From: Mageeibacillus sp. UBA5734
GTDB taxonomy: Bacteria; Bacillota; Clostridia; Saccharofermentanales; UBA5734
Direction of reading: 5' to 3'
Assembly: GCA_002419365.1 (NCBI GenBank)
Contig: DIGA01000029.1
Span: 1-42,704 of the forward strand
Length of the DNA: 42,704 nt
Under the pieces are notes generated by a model that was not told the origin of the DNA, did not search any database, and saw only the letters and a program-made list of their open reading frames with translations. The stretch's first letter is position 1. Each line of letters starts with the position of its first letter. Shown one piece after another: positions 1 to 9,574 of the stretch. The translations under genes and the position numbers were made by a program.

Positions 1-101
1 TACCACTTTGGGGCTGCCCTATCTACCGAACTTGCAGTGAAACCGCCTATTGATTATTGCTATTCAGACTATCGTTTTTGACTGCCGATTCAGCCCCCGC
101 C

Positions 102-143
102 TTCGCGCTCGCTTTGCGAGTAAGCGGAAGCTTAGAGGGAGGG
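102..143. repeat. Imperfect stem-loop upstream of the ferredoxin gene
   Basis: A hairpin with stem CTCGC/GCGAG and a TTT loop (about 108-121) is extended by CTTC/GAAG arms, and the flanks run CCCCC on the left and GGGAGGGG on the right. There is no T-run on either strand, so it is not a clear terminator. It may end a transcript that begins left of the window or shape the leader of the ferredoxin gene. No gene is visible in positions 1-204. Confidence 0.35.
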
Positions 144-204
144 GATGAATCTGCTTTTTGATGTTAAAATCATCATCAGAACAACGCTGCCGGAGGTATT
201 GTAC

Positions 205-390
205 ATGACACCACGTGTGGACGAAACCCGCTGCATTGGCTGTGGCCTCTGCGTGCAATTGTGTCCGGACCAGTTTATGGTCGATCCCCGGCAGATCGCC
301 ATCGTTACGGGCATGGCTGACTCCATTGAGGCGATCGAACGGCTGGAAGCTGCTGTGGACTACTGCCCAGTCCAAGCCATCTCCCTTTAG
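205..390 (+). CDS. Small single-cluster [4Fe-4S] ferredoxin
   Basis: This 61-residue protein is a small electron carrier of the ferredoxin family. The motif CIGCGLCVQLCP near residue 10 gives four Cys spaced C-x2-C-x2-C-x3-C, and a further Cys followed by Pro (YCPVQAI) sits near the C-terminus. That pattern fits the one-cluster [4Fe-4S] fold with a C-terminal Cys that could be a ligand or in a disulfide. The frame is open from 145, but the ATG at 205 is preferred because it has a good ribosome binding site (GGAGG, 8 bases upstream) and gives the usual N-terminus. The stop codon overlaps the stop of mutM on the other strand by 4 bases. The redox partner is unknown; the nearest iron-sulfur enzyme in the window is the hydrogenase some 7 kb away. 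Confidence 0.88.
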   Translation: MTPRVDETRCIGCGLCVQLCPDQFMVDPRQIAIVTGMADSIEAIERLEAAVDYCPVQAISL

Positions 391-1223
391 ACCGGCTGGC
401 ACTGGGGGCAATAGACGGTTGTCCGGCCTGCCAGTCTGGTTTTGGCGAGAGGCTTGCCACACTGTGTGCACGGTTGACCAGCCCGGCCATAAACTTGGAG
501 CTGATACTGGAAAGAGCCGCGGACATTCAGGGCATCGACATAATCTTTGACCGAGGTGCCGCGCGCATTCACCGCAGCCTGCAGGATTTTTTGCATGCAA
601 GTCAGCAAGCGATCTGCTTCCTCGAGGGACAAAGAGCCCGCCAGGCGTTGTGGATTGATGCCGGACAGGAACAGGCTTTCATCGACATAGATATTGCCCA
701 GTCCGGCCACGACCGTCTGGGCAAGCAAGGCCGCTTTGAGAGTGGTGCGACTGTGGCGCGCCAGGCGCAGCCGCAGGGTTTCGCTGTCCAGCTGGGGATC
801 CAGCGGTTCAGGACCGAGCGCAGACAGTCCGGCAATCTGGCTTGCCTGGTCAGGTCGCAGCAACCAGATGCGGCCAAAGCGGCGCGTGTCGTGAAAAACC
901 AGCCAAACCGGCCCCGTCCCGGGTTTTTCCAGGGATAGGACGATGTGATCGTGCTTGCGCAGAACAGGTGGTTGTTCTTCATATTTGAATTGGCCCGTCA
1001 TGCGCAGGTGGGCAACCAGGAGCAGATCCGGGCCCAGGTCCATGAGCAGGTATTTGCCGCGGCGCCGCAGTCCGGTCACGGTCCTGCCACCGGCAACATC
1101 CGGCTGCCCCGTCCAATTGTACAGGACACCGGCGGTCTGCTCGCGGATTTCCAGAATCCGGGATCCCAGGATCAGGGGCTCCAGACTGATGCGGACGGTT
1201 TCAACTTCCGGTAATTCTGGCAT
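387..1223 (-). CDS. mutM: Formamidopyrimidine-DNA glycosylase (MutM/Fpg)
   Basis: MutM excises oxidised purines such as 8-oxoguanine and nicks the abasic site by beta/delta-elimination. The protein starts with MPELPEVETV, so after Met removal the N-terminal Pro nucleophile and the adjacent Glu are in place. Lys57 (RRRGKYLL) matches the conserved catalytic-site Lys. A zinc finger of the form C-x2-C-x16-C-x2-C lies at about residues 252-275. The length of 278 residues is typical. An upstream in-frame extension to 1283 is rejected because the family start is exactly at PELPEVE. The gene begins 8 bases after the nadE stop and is the last gene of the leftward operon histidine phosphatase-nadE-mutM. 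Confidence 0.96.
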   Translation of the reverse strand: MPELPEVETVRISLEPLILGSRILEIREQTAGVLYNWTGQPDVAGGRTVTGLRRRGKYLLMDLGPDLLLVAHLRMTGQFKYEEQPPVLRKHDHIVLSLEKPGTGPVWLVFHDTRRFGRIWLLRPDQASQIAGLSALGPEPLDPQLDSETLRLRLARHSRTTLKAALLAQTVVAGLGNIYVDESLFLSGINPQRLAGSLSLEEADRLLTCMQKILQAAVNARGTSVKDYVDALNVRGSFQYQLQVYGRAGQPCTQCGKPLAKTRLAGRTTVYCPQCQPV

Positions 1224-1231
1224 GGCAGGCC

Positions 1232-3172
1232 TCAGGACAGGGTCGGTGCCGCTGGGTCGGCTCGCTCTAGGTCCGCAAGCCACAACCGGGCCTGGGCGTC
1301 GCTGGGCATGCGCCAGTCACCGCGCGGTGACAACGTGACACTGCCGACTTTGGGGCCATCTGGCAGACAGGAGCGCTTGAATTGCTGGGCAAAAAAACGC
1401 CGGATGAAAATCGTCAGCCAGCGATGGATGGTGGCTGCATCGTAAGAACCGGCGAAGGCCAGGCAGGCCAGGCGGTAGATCTTGCGCGGGGCAAAGCCAA
1501 ACCGGACCAGGTAGTAGAGAAAGAAATCGTGTAATTCATACGGTCCGACGATGTGTTCCGTTTGCTGGGCGATCTGGCCGTCCTTGGGCGGCAGCAGTTC
1601 TGGACTGACCGGGGTGTCGAGAATATCGAGCAGGACCGATGACAAGGCTGGCTCAGACTGGCCTGCCGCGTGGCGGACCAGATGGCGGACCAAGGTTTTC
1701 GGAACAGAGCTGTTCACTGCATACATGGACATGTGGTCGCCGTTATACGTAGCCCAGCCCAGGGCCAGCTCGGAGAGGTCGCCGGTGCCGATGACCAGGC
1801 CACCGCTCTGGTTGGCAATGTCCATCAGGATCTGAGTCCGTTCGCGGGCCTGGGAATTTTCATAGGTGACATCGTGCAGATCGGCTGGATGGCCGATATC
1901 GGCGAAGTGCTGGCTGACCGCAGCACGGATCGGAATTTCGCGCAAGGTCGTCTCCAGGCTTCTGGCCAGATGGAGCGCATTGCTGTAGGTGCGGTCGGTT
2001 GTGCCAAAGCCGGGCATCGTCACGGCCACGATGCCGGAGCGGGGCAGCGCGAGGGCATCGAAAGCCCTGGCTGTGACCAGAAGGGCCAGGGTGGAATCCA
2101 GCCCGCCGGACAAACCGATCACTGCTGACTGGCACCGGGTGTGGGCCAGGCGCTTTTTGAGGCCCTGGACCTGGATGGTCAGGATTTCTTCGCAGCGCTC
2201 GGCCAGGTCACTCTGATTTTTGGGGACAAAAGGATGTGGCGCAATGGCCCGCCTGAGATCGAGGCTCTGGGATGGGTGGGAAAAGTAAACCGTGAGATAT
2301 GCGCTCTGGCCTGCAGGCTTGGGTCCGGGAAAGGTCGTCTGGCGGCGCCGTTCTGCGTTGAGGGCAGCGACATCGACGTCAGCCAGGATCATTCCGGTTG
2401 AAAAAAGCGGCGACTCGGCCAAGGTCCGGCCGTTTTCGCAGATCAGGCTATGGCCGGAAAAGACGAGATCGGTGGAGGATTCACCTTCACCGGCGTCGGC
2501 ATAGGCATAGGCACACAACAGGCGGCCGGACTGGCTTTTGACCAGCAGGCGCCGGTAGTCTGCCTTGCCGATCAACTCATCACTGGCAGAGAGATTGGCG
2601 ATGACAGTGGCTCCTGCCCGGGCATGATCTTGGGAAGGTGGCGCAACCACCCAGAGATCTTCGCAGATTTCGATACCAACCACCAGATCCGGAGCTTCAC
2701 GGCAAGCGAACAAGATGTTGCTGCCCAGGGGAACCTCCTGGCCGAATACATGGATGGGCCTGCTTTCGGGCCGGCCGGCTGAAAAATGGCGGGCCTCGTA
2801 AAACTCGGAATAATTCGGGATGTTCATCTTGGGCACAAGGCCGAGCAGCTTGCCGTCTGAAAGGACGGCAGCGACATTGAACAAATCCGGGCCGACTGCC
2901 AGAGGCAAGCCGACAATGGCCAGAAGGTGGAGGCCCCTGCTGGCTGTGATCACCTGCTCCAGGGCGGTGAGCGCCCCCTCAAGCAAGGTCTGGCTCAGGA
3001 ACAAGTCGGAGCACGTGTAACCGGTCAGGACCAGCTCGGGCAGGACCAGAACCGCTGCTCCTTCCCGTTCAGCCGCTTGCATCAGGGCGATGACCTTGGC
3101 AGCATTTCCCGGACAGTCGGCCACTTCGATGGCCGGTGTGGCTGTGGCGAGGCGGATGAATCCATCGTTCAT
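1232..3172 (-). CDS. nadE: Glutamine-dependent NAD+ synthetase
   Basis: NadE amidates nicotinate adenine dinucleotide to NAD+ using ATP and ammonia released from glutamine. Residues 1 to about 300 form a nitrilase-type glutaminase with the triad Glu46 (VLPELVLTGY), Lys115 (GLVPKMN) and Cys170 (VGIEICEDLW). The rest is the synthetase domain with the P-loop SGGLDS at 355-360 and the motif GTGDLSELALGW. At 646 residues it is the long glutamine-using form. The start ATG overlaps the stop of the histidine phosphatase gene (ATGA), which suggests translational coupling. It completes the NAD pathway whose nadB and nadC genes lie near 40 kb. Confidence 0.96.
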   Translation of the reverse strand: MNDGFIRLATATPAIEVADCPGNAAKVIALMQAAEREGAAVLVLPELVLTGYTCSDLFLSQTLLEGALTALEQVITASRGLHLLAIVGLPLAVGPDLFNVAAVLSDGKLLGLVPKMNIPNYSEFYEARHFSAGRPESRPIHVFGQEVPLGSNILFACREAPDLVVGIEICEDLWVVAPPSQDHARAGATVIANLSASDELIGKADYRRLLVKSQSGRLLCAYAYADAGEGESSTDLVFSGHSLICENGRTLAESPLFSTGMILADVDVAALNAERRRQTTFPGPKPAGQSAYLTVYFSHPSQSLDLRRAIAPHPFVPKNQSDLAERCEEILTIQVQGLKKRLAHTRCQSAVIGLSGGLDSTLALLVTARAFDALALPRSGIVAVTMPGFGTTDRTYSNALHLARSLETTLREIPIRAAVSQHFADIGHPADLHDVTYENSQARERTQILMDIANQSGGLVIGTGDLSELALGWATYNGDHMSMYAVNSSVPKTLVRHLVRHAAGQSEPALSSVLLDILDTPVSPELLPPKDGQIAQQTEHIVGPYELHDFFLYYLVRFGFAPRKIYRLACLAFAGSYDAATIHRWLTIFIRRFFAQQFKRSCLPDGPKVGSVTLSPRGDWRMPSDAQARLWLADLERADPAAPTLS

Positions 3173-3855
3173 GGGTTGTCCTCTTTCTGGCTGCCTCCAG
3201 CCGAGGGCTGCAGGTCAGATGTGTCAAAGTCTGGTTCAACGATCTCCCACGCCTGGCCGGACCGATAGACCGCCCGGTAGAGGGCTGCCTGTTTCAAGGG
3301 GGGGCCGTCCCTCAGGAGGGAAAGGGGTTTCCTTTTCAACAAGGCCAGCAGAGCCTTGAGCGTGATGTTGTGACTGACCAGCAAGACATGGTAATCGCGA
3401 CCTTCAGACAGTGCTGCCTGGCCAAGTGCCTCCATCTGGCTCAGGAAACTGGCCATCCGTGCGCTGACCTGACGGTAGGTTTCGCCATTGCCAGTCGGGA
3501 TGTAGTCTGGCGGCGAAAAGAAAAAGGCCTGCAAATTATCCGGGGCAATTGCCTTGACCTCGTCGACCGACAAGCCTTCCCAGTCACCCAGATCCATCTC
3601 ATGGACACGGTCGTCAATTTCGATTGGGATGGTGGCAGGAAAATGACCGGCTTGCAAGGCTAGCTCGATTGTCCGGCGTGCCCGTGGTGCCGGGCTGACG
3701 AAAACCGTATCCAGTTGAATGCCTCGCAGGCTGTCGCCAAGGGCTATCGCCTGGGCTTGGCCCTGCTCGGTCAGGGCGGTGTCGAGGCGGCCCTGCATGC
3801 GACTCTGCGTATTCCAGATGGTCTCACCGTGGCGGGCAAAATAAAGTGTCAGCAT
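3169..3855 (-). CDS. Histidine phosphatase family protein (phosphoglycerate mutase-like)
   Basis: This 228-residue protein belongs to the histidine phosphatase superfamily, which uses a phospho-histidine intermediate to hydrolyse or transfer phosphate. The N-terminal ARHGETIWN carries the nucleophile His9 and the RHG motif; LLVSHNITLKALL near residue 170 carries the second catalytic His. An Arg (RARRTIELA) and a Glu (EMDLGDWEGL) of the usual pocket are present. The DWEG segment is more like cofactor-independent phosphatases (PhoE, CobC, GpmB type) than the glycolytic mutase. The substrate is not evident; the link to nadE gives no firm clue. A good ribosome binding site (AAGGAG) precedes the ATG. 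It heads the operon with nadE and mutM. Confidence 0.88.
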   Translation of the reverse strand: MLTLYFARHGETIWNTQSRMQGRLDTALTEQGQAQAIALGDSLRGIQLDTVFVSPAPRARRTIELALQAGHFPATIPIEIDDRVHEMDLGDWEGLSVDEVKAIAPDNLQAFFFSPPDYIPTGNGETYRQVSARMASFLSQMEALGQAALSEGRDYHVLLVSHNITLKALLALLKRKPLSLLRDGPPLKQAALYRAVYRSGQAWEIVEPDFDTSDLQPSAGGSQKEDNP

Positions 3856-4027
3856 GGTTCTCCTTAGTCAGGCTTGACGCGATTTCACTGCTGCCCTGGC
3901 AGGCCGTGGATGTTCCGCGCAGCCTGTAGCCATGATACCGCAAACCATTTGCCTCCAGCAATCCGCAACAGGCGGTTCCACCGGGATCAGGGGCTGGCAG
4001 AATCACGAGAATTGTGGCTGGCATTGC

Positions 4028-4056
4028 TTGTCCAGTCCCCGTCAGATGACTATAAT
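4028..4056 (+). promoter_or_regulatory. Predicted sigma-A promoter of azlCD
   Basis: A -35 box TTGTCC (4028-4033), a 17-base spacer and a perfect -10 box TATAAT (4051-4056) lie 43 bases upstream of the azlC start, in the region between divergent transcripts. The ribosome binding site AAGGAG at 4081-4086 is unusually far (13 bases) from the azlC ATG. Confidence 0.7.
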
Positions 4057-4099
4057 CGGGTAGAATGTATACAATCTGGCAAGGAGTACACGCTTCCTT

Positions 4100-4870
4100 A
4101 TGTCTCAGTCAGGAAAACATCCGGCAAACAGTCCGCACAACCTTTTGCATCAGGCAGATGTGACGATTGGCCTGGCGGATGGACTGCCCATTGGCCTCGG
4201 GTATTTTGCCGTCTCTTTTGCTTTTGGCCTGGCTGCGGTCGAGGGCGGGCTTTCTGCCTGGTTGGCAACCGTGATATCCCTGACCAATCTGACATCGGCT
4301 GGCCAGTTTGCGGGCTTGCAACTGATGCTGGCCCACCGGCCTCTGGTAGAAATTGCCCTGACCACGGTCCTGATCAATTTACGCTACATGCTGATGTCGC
4401 TGTCGCTGTCACAGAAACTGGCCCCGGGAACTGGTCTGGCCCAGCGCCTTTTGATCGGCTTTGGCGTGACCGACGAAATCTATGCGGTCTCTGTCAGCCG
4501 GCCGGGAACCATCAGCACGCGCTACAGCCTGTCCTTGCTCCTGCTGCCCCTTCTGGGCTGGACCGGCGGTACTCTGACGGGTGCCCTGGCCGGATCTGTC
4601 CTGCCAGGCAGTGTGCGTGCGGCGCTGGGCATTGCGCTCTATGCCATGTTTGTCGCAATTGTGATGCCGACGATCCGCCAATCCCGGACGGTAGCCCTCG
4701 TTGCAGTGGTGGCAGTCGGTGTCAGCACCTTGATCGCCCTGGCCCCTCCTCTGGCCCTGTTGCGAGGAGGCTGGCAGATCATCCTGGCCACTGTTGTGGC
4801 ATCTGCGCTGGGTGCTGTGCTGGCACCTGTCCACATGGGTGAATCCAGCCAAGCTGAGGAGGTCAACTGA
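4100..4870 (+). CDS. azlC: Branched-chain amino acid exporter, large subunit AzlC
   Basis: AzlC is the larger subunit of the AzlCD (BrnFE-type, LIV-E) exporter of branched-chain amino acids in the cytoplasmic membrane. The 256-residue sequence is mostly hydrophobic with about six or more membrane segments. It shows the family hallmarks near the N-terminus (GLPIGLGYFAVSFAFGLAA), followed by LTSAGQFAGLQLM and INLRYMLMSLSLS. The ATG at 4100 follows a distant AAGGAG; no better start is visible. The azlD gene begins 2 bases after the stop, so the two are co-translated. Substrates other than branched-chain amino acids (for example azaleucine or methionine) are reported in the family. Confidence 0.93.
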   Translation: MSQSGKHPANSPHNLLHQADVTIGLADGLPIGLGYFAVSFAFGLAAVEGGLSAWLATVISLTNLTSAGQFAGLQLMLAHRPLVEIALTTVLINLRYMLMSLSLSQKLAPGTGLAQRLLIGFGVTDEIYAVSVSRPGTISTRYSLSLLLLPLLGWTGGTLTGALAGSVLPGSVRAALGIALYAMFVAIVMPTIRQSRTVALVAVVAVGVSTLIALAPPLALLRGGWQIILATVVASALGAVLAPVHMGESSQAEEVN

Positions 4871-4872
4871 CC

Positions 4873-5193
4873 ATGGACCAGTCTTCTTATCTGGCTGCTG
4901 CCATTGCCACTATGGCGGTGGTGACCTATATCCCGCGCGTCTTGCCCCTGGTTTTGGTTCGTGGCCGGATCCAGAGCACGTTCGTGCGCTCGTTTCTCTA
5001 CTATGTTCCCTATGCCGTCCTGTCCGGAATGACCATCCCGGCGATTTTTTCTGCCACCTCCACCCCAGTTTCTGCCACGGCTGGACTCTTGGTGGCCGTC
5101 GGGCTGGGGCTGTCCGGGCGAACCTTGCTGACCGTTGCCCTCGGGGCATCCGGTACGGTCTGGCTGGTGGAGCGGCTGATCTCGAGCCTGTAA
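4873..5193 (+). CDS. azlD: Branched-chain amino acid exporter, small subunit AzlD
   Basis: This 106-residue hydrophobic protein with about four membrane segments is the small partner of AzlC. The family signature near the N-terminus, VVTYIPRVLPLVLV, is clear, as is the conserved FLYYVPYAVLSGMTIPAI. It needs AzlC for activity in characterised systems. The gene starts 2 bases after azlC, with the ribosome binding site inside the azlC end (GAGGTCAACTGACC). A bidirectional terminator follows directly. Confidence 0.92.
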   Translation: MDQSSYLAAAIATMAVVTYIPRVLPLVLVRGRIQSTFVRSFLYYVPYAVLSGMTIPAIFSATSTPVSATAGLLVAVGLGLSGRTLLTVALGASGTVWLVERLISSL

Positions 5194-5226
5194 AAAAGGA
5201 CGCCTCCGGAGAGACGCCCTTTAATC
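5190..5226. terminator. Bidirectional intrinsic terminator between azlD and eno
   Basis: An imperfect stem of about 11 pairs, AAAGGACGCCT against AGACGCCCTTT, closes a short GC loop. An A-run lies on the left and T residues on the right, so it can stop transcripts from both azlD (rightward) and eno (leftward). Confidence 0.75.
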
Positions 5227-5248
5227 GGTGTGGTGATCCGACAAGCCG

Positions 5249-6571
<1,323 letters not shown>

Positions 6572-6609
6572 GGGTGATTACAACCTCCTTTAAGCGGAAA
6601 TCGCTGCCG

Positions 6610-6625
6610 GCCAGTCTCAACTGGC
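6610..6625 (-). promoter_or_regulatory. Perfect hairpin in the eno leader; possible -10 box upstream
   Basis: GCCAGT (6610-6615) and ACTGGC (6620-6625) form a 6-base-pair stem with a 4-base loop, about 40 bases upstream of the eno start. A TATACT -10-like box on the minus strand (6663-6668) could be the eno promoter, but no good -35 box is present. The role of the hairpin is unknown. Confidence 0.35.
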
Positions 6626-6702
6626 AAACAGCCAAGGTTAGATAATTGATGATCTATGTCCGAGTATAGCCGCAAAAAGGCCTGGTTGCTGTAACGGTGG
6701 AA

Positions 6703-7680
6703 TCAGAGCCAGCGTTTGCGTTTGAACCAGACGAACATGAAGGCGATGATGGCAGCCAGAAGAGCGATAATAACGGGGTAGGTCACGGCCATCCTTGCCT
6801 CTGGCATGACCAGGTTCATACCATAATAGCTGGTGATGAAATTGAGCGGGATAAAAAACGTGGTGAAGACCGTCAGGAAGGTCATGATTTCATTCATGCG
6901 ATTGCTGGCCGCAGTCATGATCAGCTCGGTCGTGCTCGACAGGATATCCCGGTAAGTCTCGACGGTTTCGAGCAGCTGCAAAATGTGCTCGAACACATCG
7001 CGCAGATAGAGCTCAGCAGTTTCGCTGATCAGGAAACGGTTGGTTCGCCGCAGGTTGAGCAAGGCATCCCGGAGGGGTGTGGCTGCCCGGTGAATGGCCA
7101 GCAGCTGGCGCTTGGTAGCCAGGATATCGCGTTGCAGAACGACGTCCTGTTTCTGGATGAGCTCCGACGCCCGGTCGTCGATTGCATCGATTCCTTCACT
7201 GAGTTCGTCGAGAATCTCATAATAATGGTCTGTCAAGGTGTCGAGGACCAGATACAAGAGCCGGTCTGGCCCCGTGTTTAAAACCTGATTGCTGTTGGCG
7301 CTGGCCCGGGCCAGAATTGTTGAGATGATCTCGGGTTTGTCCTCGTGTGCGGTGATCAGGAAGTTTTTGCCGAGAACAATACCGATGGTTGAGAGTTCAA
7401 GGCTGTCCGGACCTGATTTGATAAACCGGGCACCCAGCAGGATGTGGTCCTCAAATTCAAGCAGCCGCGGATTGCGGTCTGTGTCAAACAAATTGTCCAG
7501 AGCCAGCTCGTGCAAGCCAAGCACTTTTTCAAGATGGTTCAGACCTTCTTCACCCGGTGTGTCCGCGATATCCAGCCAGAGATACTCGCCAGTAGCTGAC
7601 AAGTTGCTGACGAGTGATTCGCCGGAGATGGGTGTCAACGATCCGCTGCCAATCCGGTATGCTGAAATCTGGGCAATCAC
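6703..7680 (-). CDS. corA: CorA-family divalent metal ion channel
   Basis: CorA-type proteins are pentameric inner-membrane channels for Mg2+ or Co2+ (or Zn2+ in the ZntB branch). The sequence shows the large alpha/beta cytoplasmic domain, a long helical region (HRAATPLRDALLNLRR, VFEHILQLLETVETYRDILSS) and two C-terminal membrane helices. The selectivity motif YYGMN lies between them and a basic tail (KRKRW) ends the protein. The frame is open back to 7821 inside the hydrogenase gene. The GTG at 7680, 15 bases after the hydrogenase stop, gives 325 residues and the usual spacing to the WLDI strand, so I chose it; the ribosome binding site is weak. It is probably read through from the hydrogenase operon. 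Confidence 0.9.
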   Translation of the reverse strand: MIAQISAYRIGSGSLTPISGESLVSNLSATGEYLWLDIADTPGEEGLNHLEKVLGLHELALDNLFDTDRNPRLLEFEDHILLGARFIKSGPDSLELSTIGIVLGKNFLITAHEDKPEIISTILARASANSNQVLNTGPDRLLYLVLDTLTDHYYEILDELSEGIDAIDDRASELIQKQDVVLQRDILATKRQLLAIHRAATPLRDALLNLRRTNRFLISETAELYLRDVFEHILQLLETVETYRDILSSTTELIMTAASNRMNEIMTFLTVFTTFFIPLNFITSYYGMNLVMPEARMAVTYPVIIALLAAIIAFMFVWFKRKRWL

Positions 7681-7694
7681 GTCGTGGCCCCGGA

Positions 7695-9206
7695 TCAGTC
7701 TTTGTCCGGCAACACGGACTCGTTGGCAAGTGATGTCTGGTAAGGTGACTGGCTGGCAAACTGATTGACTGCCTGGCCCGCTTTCGGAATAGGCATCAGC
7801 GTGCCTGGGCCGCCAACACAACCGCCTGGGCAGGCCATGCCCTCGAGAAGGTACCCTTTGGTCTTGCCAGCCTTGGCCAAGGCCAGCATTTTCCTGCAGT
7901 CGCTAAGGCTGTCGGCGCGCTGGACTGGCACCTCTCGCGTCGGATCCAGTTCGGCGATGCAATTTTTGATCGCGGCCGCAACACCACCGGCGACCGCATA
8001 GCCGCGGCCATCGCGCGAGGCCTGGTAGCGGAAGGGTTCTTCTTCCAGACCGGCCAAGTCGACAGACTTGGCGCTGAACATGCCCATCAGCTCCTCAAAT
8101 GTCAGGACGAAATCGACAAAAGGCAGGACTTCTTCCTCAAGTGCTTCGAGTTTCTTGGCGATGCAGGGACCGATGAAAACGACTTTGCTCTGAGGGTCCT
8201 GAGCTTTCAAGGTGTGTGCTGTGGCCACCATCGGAGTGGAGGAATTGGAAATACAGTCCGCCAGGCTCGGCTGGATGGCCCGGGCGAAGCTTTCCCAGGC
8301 TGGACAGCAGCTGGTGCCGAGGAAATCCAGTTCGCCGGGGACTTTTTCAATGAATTCCTCTGCTTCCATGACTGTACCGATATCCGCGCCGATGCCGACC
8401 TCGATGACATCGGCAAAGCCAAGCTTCTTGAGACCGGCGATCACTTTGCCTGGGGTGGCAAGGGGGCCGAATTGCCCGACAAATGAAGGTGCAATGGCGG
8501 CGTAGACACGGTAACCCAGCCGTATGGCCGTGACGACCTGGTAGATTTCGGACTTGTCCGTGATGGCAGCAAAGGGGCAGCTGACGATGCACATGCCGCA
8601 GGCGACGCATTTGTCCTGGTTGATCTTGGCCCGGCCCAATTCGTCGCTGTCGATGGCATTGGCACCGCAGGCTTCGGCACAGGGGCGGCCGGTGCGTACG
8701 ATGGCGTGGTAGGGGCATGCCGTCTGGCAACGGCCGCATTTGATGCATTTGTCGTGATCGATGATTGCCCGCGTTTTACCGATAGAAACCGCATTGACCG
8801 GGCAGACCGAGGTGCAAGGATGGGCCAGGCACTTGCGGCAGTTGTCCGTGACTTTGAAATGGTCGGTCGGGCACGCTTCGCAGGCAAAGGGGATGACATT
8901 GACCAGAGGCTGGGCCAGGCGCTTTTCTGCAACGGCCATGTCTGCCATGCCATCAGTAAAACTCTGGTGTGCATCGGCCGGTCGCAGCGGCAGGCCCAGT
9001 GTCAGGCGGATCCGTTCCCGGATGATCGCCCGCTCCTTGAAGACACTGTCACGGTACTGCGCCACTTCACCGGGAATGATCCGGTAGGACGACTCGTAAA
9101 AGTAGCTGAAATCAGTCTGGGTGAGATCTCGTTGATAGGCATGGTGCGCCACTTCGGTGAAAACCTGGCGGCGGATCTTGGTGATTGGTGTGAAAAGCCC
9201 GCGCAT
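7695..9206 (-). CDS. Monomeric [FeFe]-hydrogenase, group B-like
   Basis: [FeFe]-hydrogenases interconvert protons and H2 at an H-cluster. The 503-residue protein has an N-terminal segment of about 100 residues without clear motifs and then a Cys-rich region (Cys109, 112, 123, 126, 131, 135). Two [4Fe-4S] motifs follow: CIKCGRCQTACP (154-164) and CVACGMCIVSCP (200-210), with an extra Cys pair at 176/180. The catalytic domain carries the three H-cluster motifs TSCCPAW (298-304), GPCIAKK (346-352) and ACPGGCVGGP (458-467). The Ala in TSCCPAW and Gly in GPC, rather than TSCCPGW and MPC, are features I associate with group B enzymes found in anaerobic Clostridia, which are poorly characterised. 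Maturases HydEFG are not in the window. The gene starts 2 bases after its upstream partner. Confidence 0.92.
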   Translation of the reverse strand: MRGLFTPITKIRRQVFTEVAHHAYQRDLTQTDFSYFYESSYRIIPGEVAQYRDSVFKERAIIRERIRLTLGLPLRPADAHQSFTDGMADMAVAEKRLAQPLVNVIPFACEACPTDHFKVTDNCRKCLAHPCTSVCPVNAVSIGKTRAIIDHDKCIKCGRCQTACPYHAIVRTGRPCAEACGANAIDSDELGRAKINQDKCVACGMCIVSCPFAAITDKSEIYQVVTAIRLGYRVYAAIAPSFVGQFGPLATPGKVIAGLKKLGFADVIEVGIGADIGTVMEAEEFIEKVPGELDFLGTSCCPAWESFARAIQPSLADCISNSSTPMVATAHTLKAQDPQSKVVFIGPCIAKKLEALEEEVLPFVDFVLTFEELMGMFSAKSVDLAGLEEEPFRYQASRDGRGYAVAGGVAAAIKNCIAELDPTREVPVQRADSLSDCRKMLALAKAGKTKGYLLEGMACPGGCVGGPGTLMPIPKAGQAVNQFASQSPYQTSLANESVLPDKD

Positions 9207-9208
9207 GG

Positions 9209-9514
9209 TCAGCGTCCTGCCTGTCCCTGCGTCTTGCTGTCTCCTGCGTCAGGGCACTTCTGGGCCATTTCCAGCAACTTGGCCATCACTGTCTCGGTTT
9301 CCGCCCGGAAAAACGTCTCACCATTGATCCGGACCACCGGTGAAAGCGCCCCGGATTCGCAATTTTCCAGGCACGGCACCATCGTGACATCGAGGTCGCA
9401 CTGGATACCACTTTCCTCTAGTTCAGTCAGGCTTTCAATCGCCGCAGCAATATCCATCGAACCCATCATCGTACAGAACGTCCCTGCACAGACCTCAACC
9501 TTGATCTTTCCCAC
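9209..9514 (-). CDS. Thioredoxin-like [2Fe-2S] protein (NuoE/HydC-like)
   Basis: This 101-residue protein resembles the thioredoxin-fold [2Fe-2S] domain found in NuoE, in HydC-type hydrogenase subunits and in stand-alone ferredoxins. Four Cys ligands are visible as C-x4-C (CAGTFC, residues 9-14) and C-x3-C (CLENC). The start is a GTG with GGGAGG 4 bases upstream. It is the first gene of the operon and lies 2 bases from the hydrogenase, so it is a likely electron-transfer partner or redox sensor for that enzyme. No NuoF-like flavoprotein is linked to it, so its NAD(P)H connection is unproven. Confidence 0.85.
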   Translation of the reverse strand: MGKIKVEVCAGTFCTMMGSMDIAAAIESLTELEESGIQCDLDVTMVPCLENCESGALSPVVRINGETFFRAETETVMAKLLEMAQKCPDAGDSKTQGQAGR

Positions 9515-9557
9515 GGAGCCTCCCTTGCCGGCCCAACCATAGCCGGAACTGTAACTT

Positions 9558-9574
9558 CTATTACGATTATCATA
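9558..9574 (-). promoter_or_regulatory. Possible Fur/PerR-type operator upstream of the hydrogenase operon
   Basis: On the minus strand the stretch TATGATAATCGTAATAG matches the left half of the Fur 7-1-7 pattern completely (TGATAAT) but only about 3 of 7 positions in the right half. It lies about 45 bases upstream of the GTG of the [2Fe-2S] gene and overlaps a TATGAT -10-like box. The call rests on motif similarity only. Confidence 0.25.

Noticed and set aside
3824..4024. 66-codon open frame on the minus strand upstream of the histidine phosphatase
   Set aside because: No ribosome site, and it overlaps the well-supported start of the phosphatase in another frame. The protein has no recognisable family.
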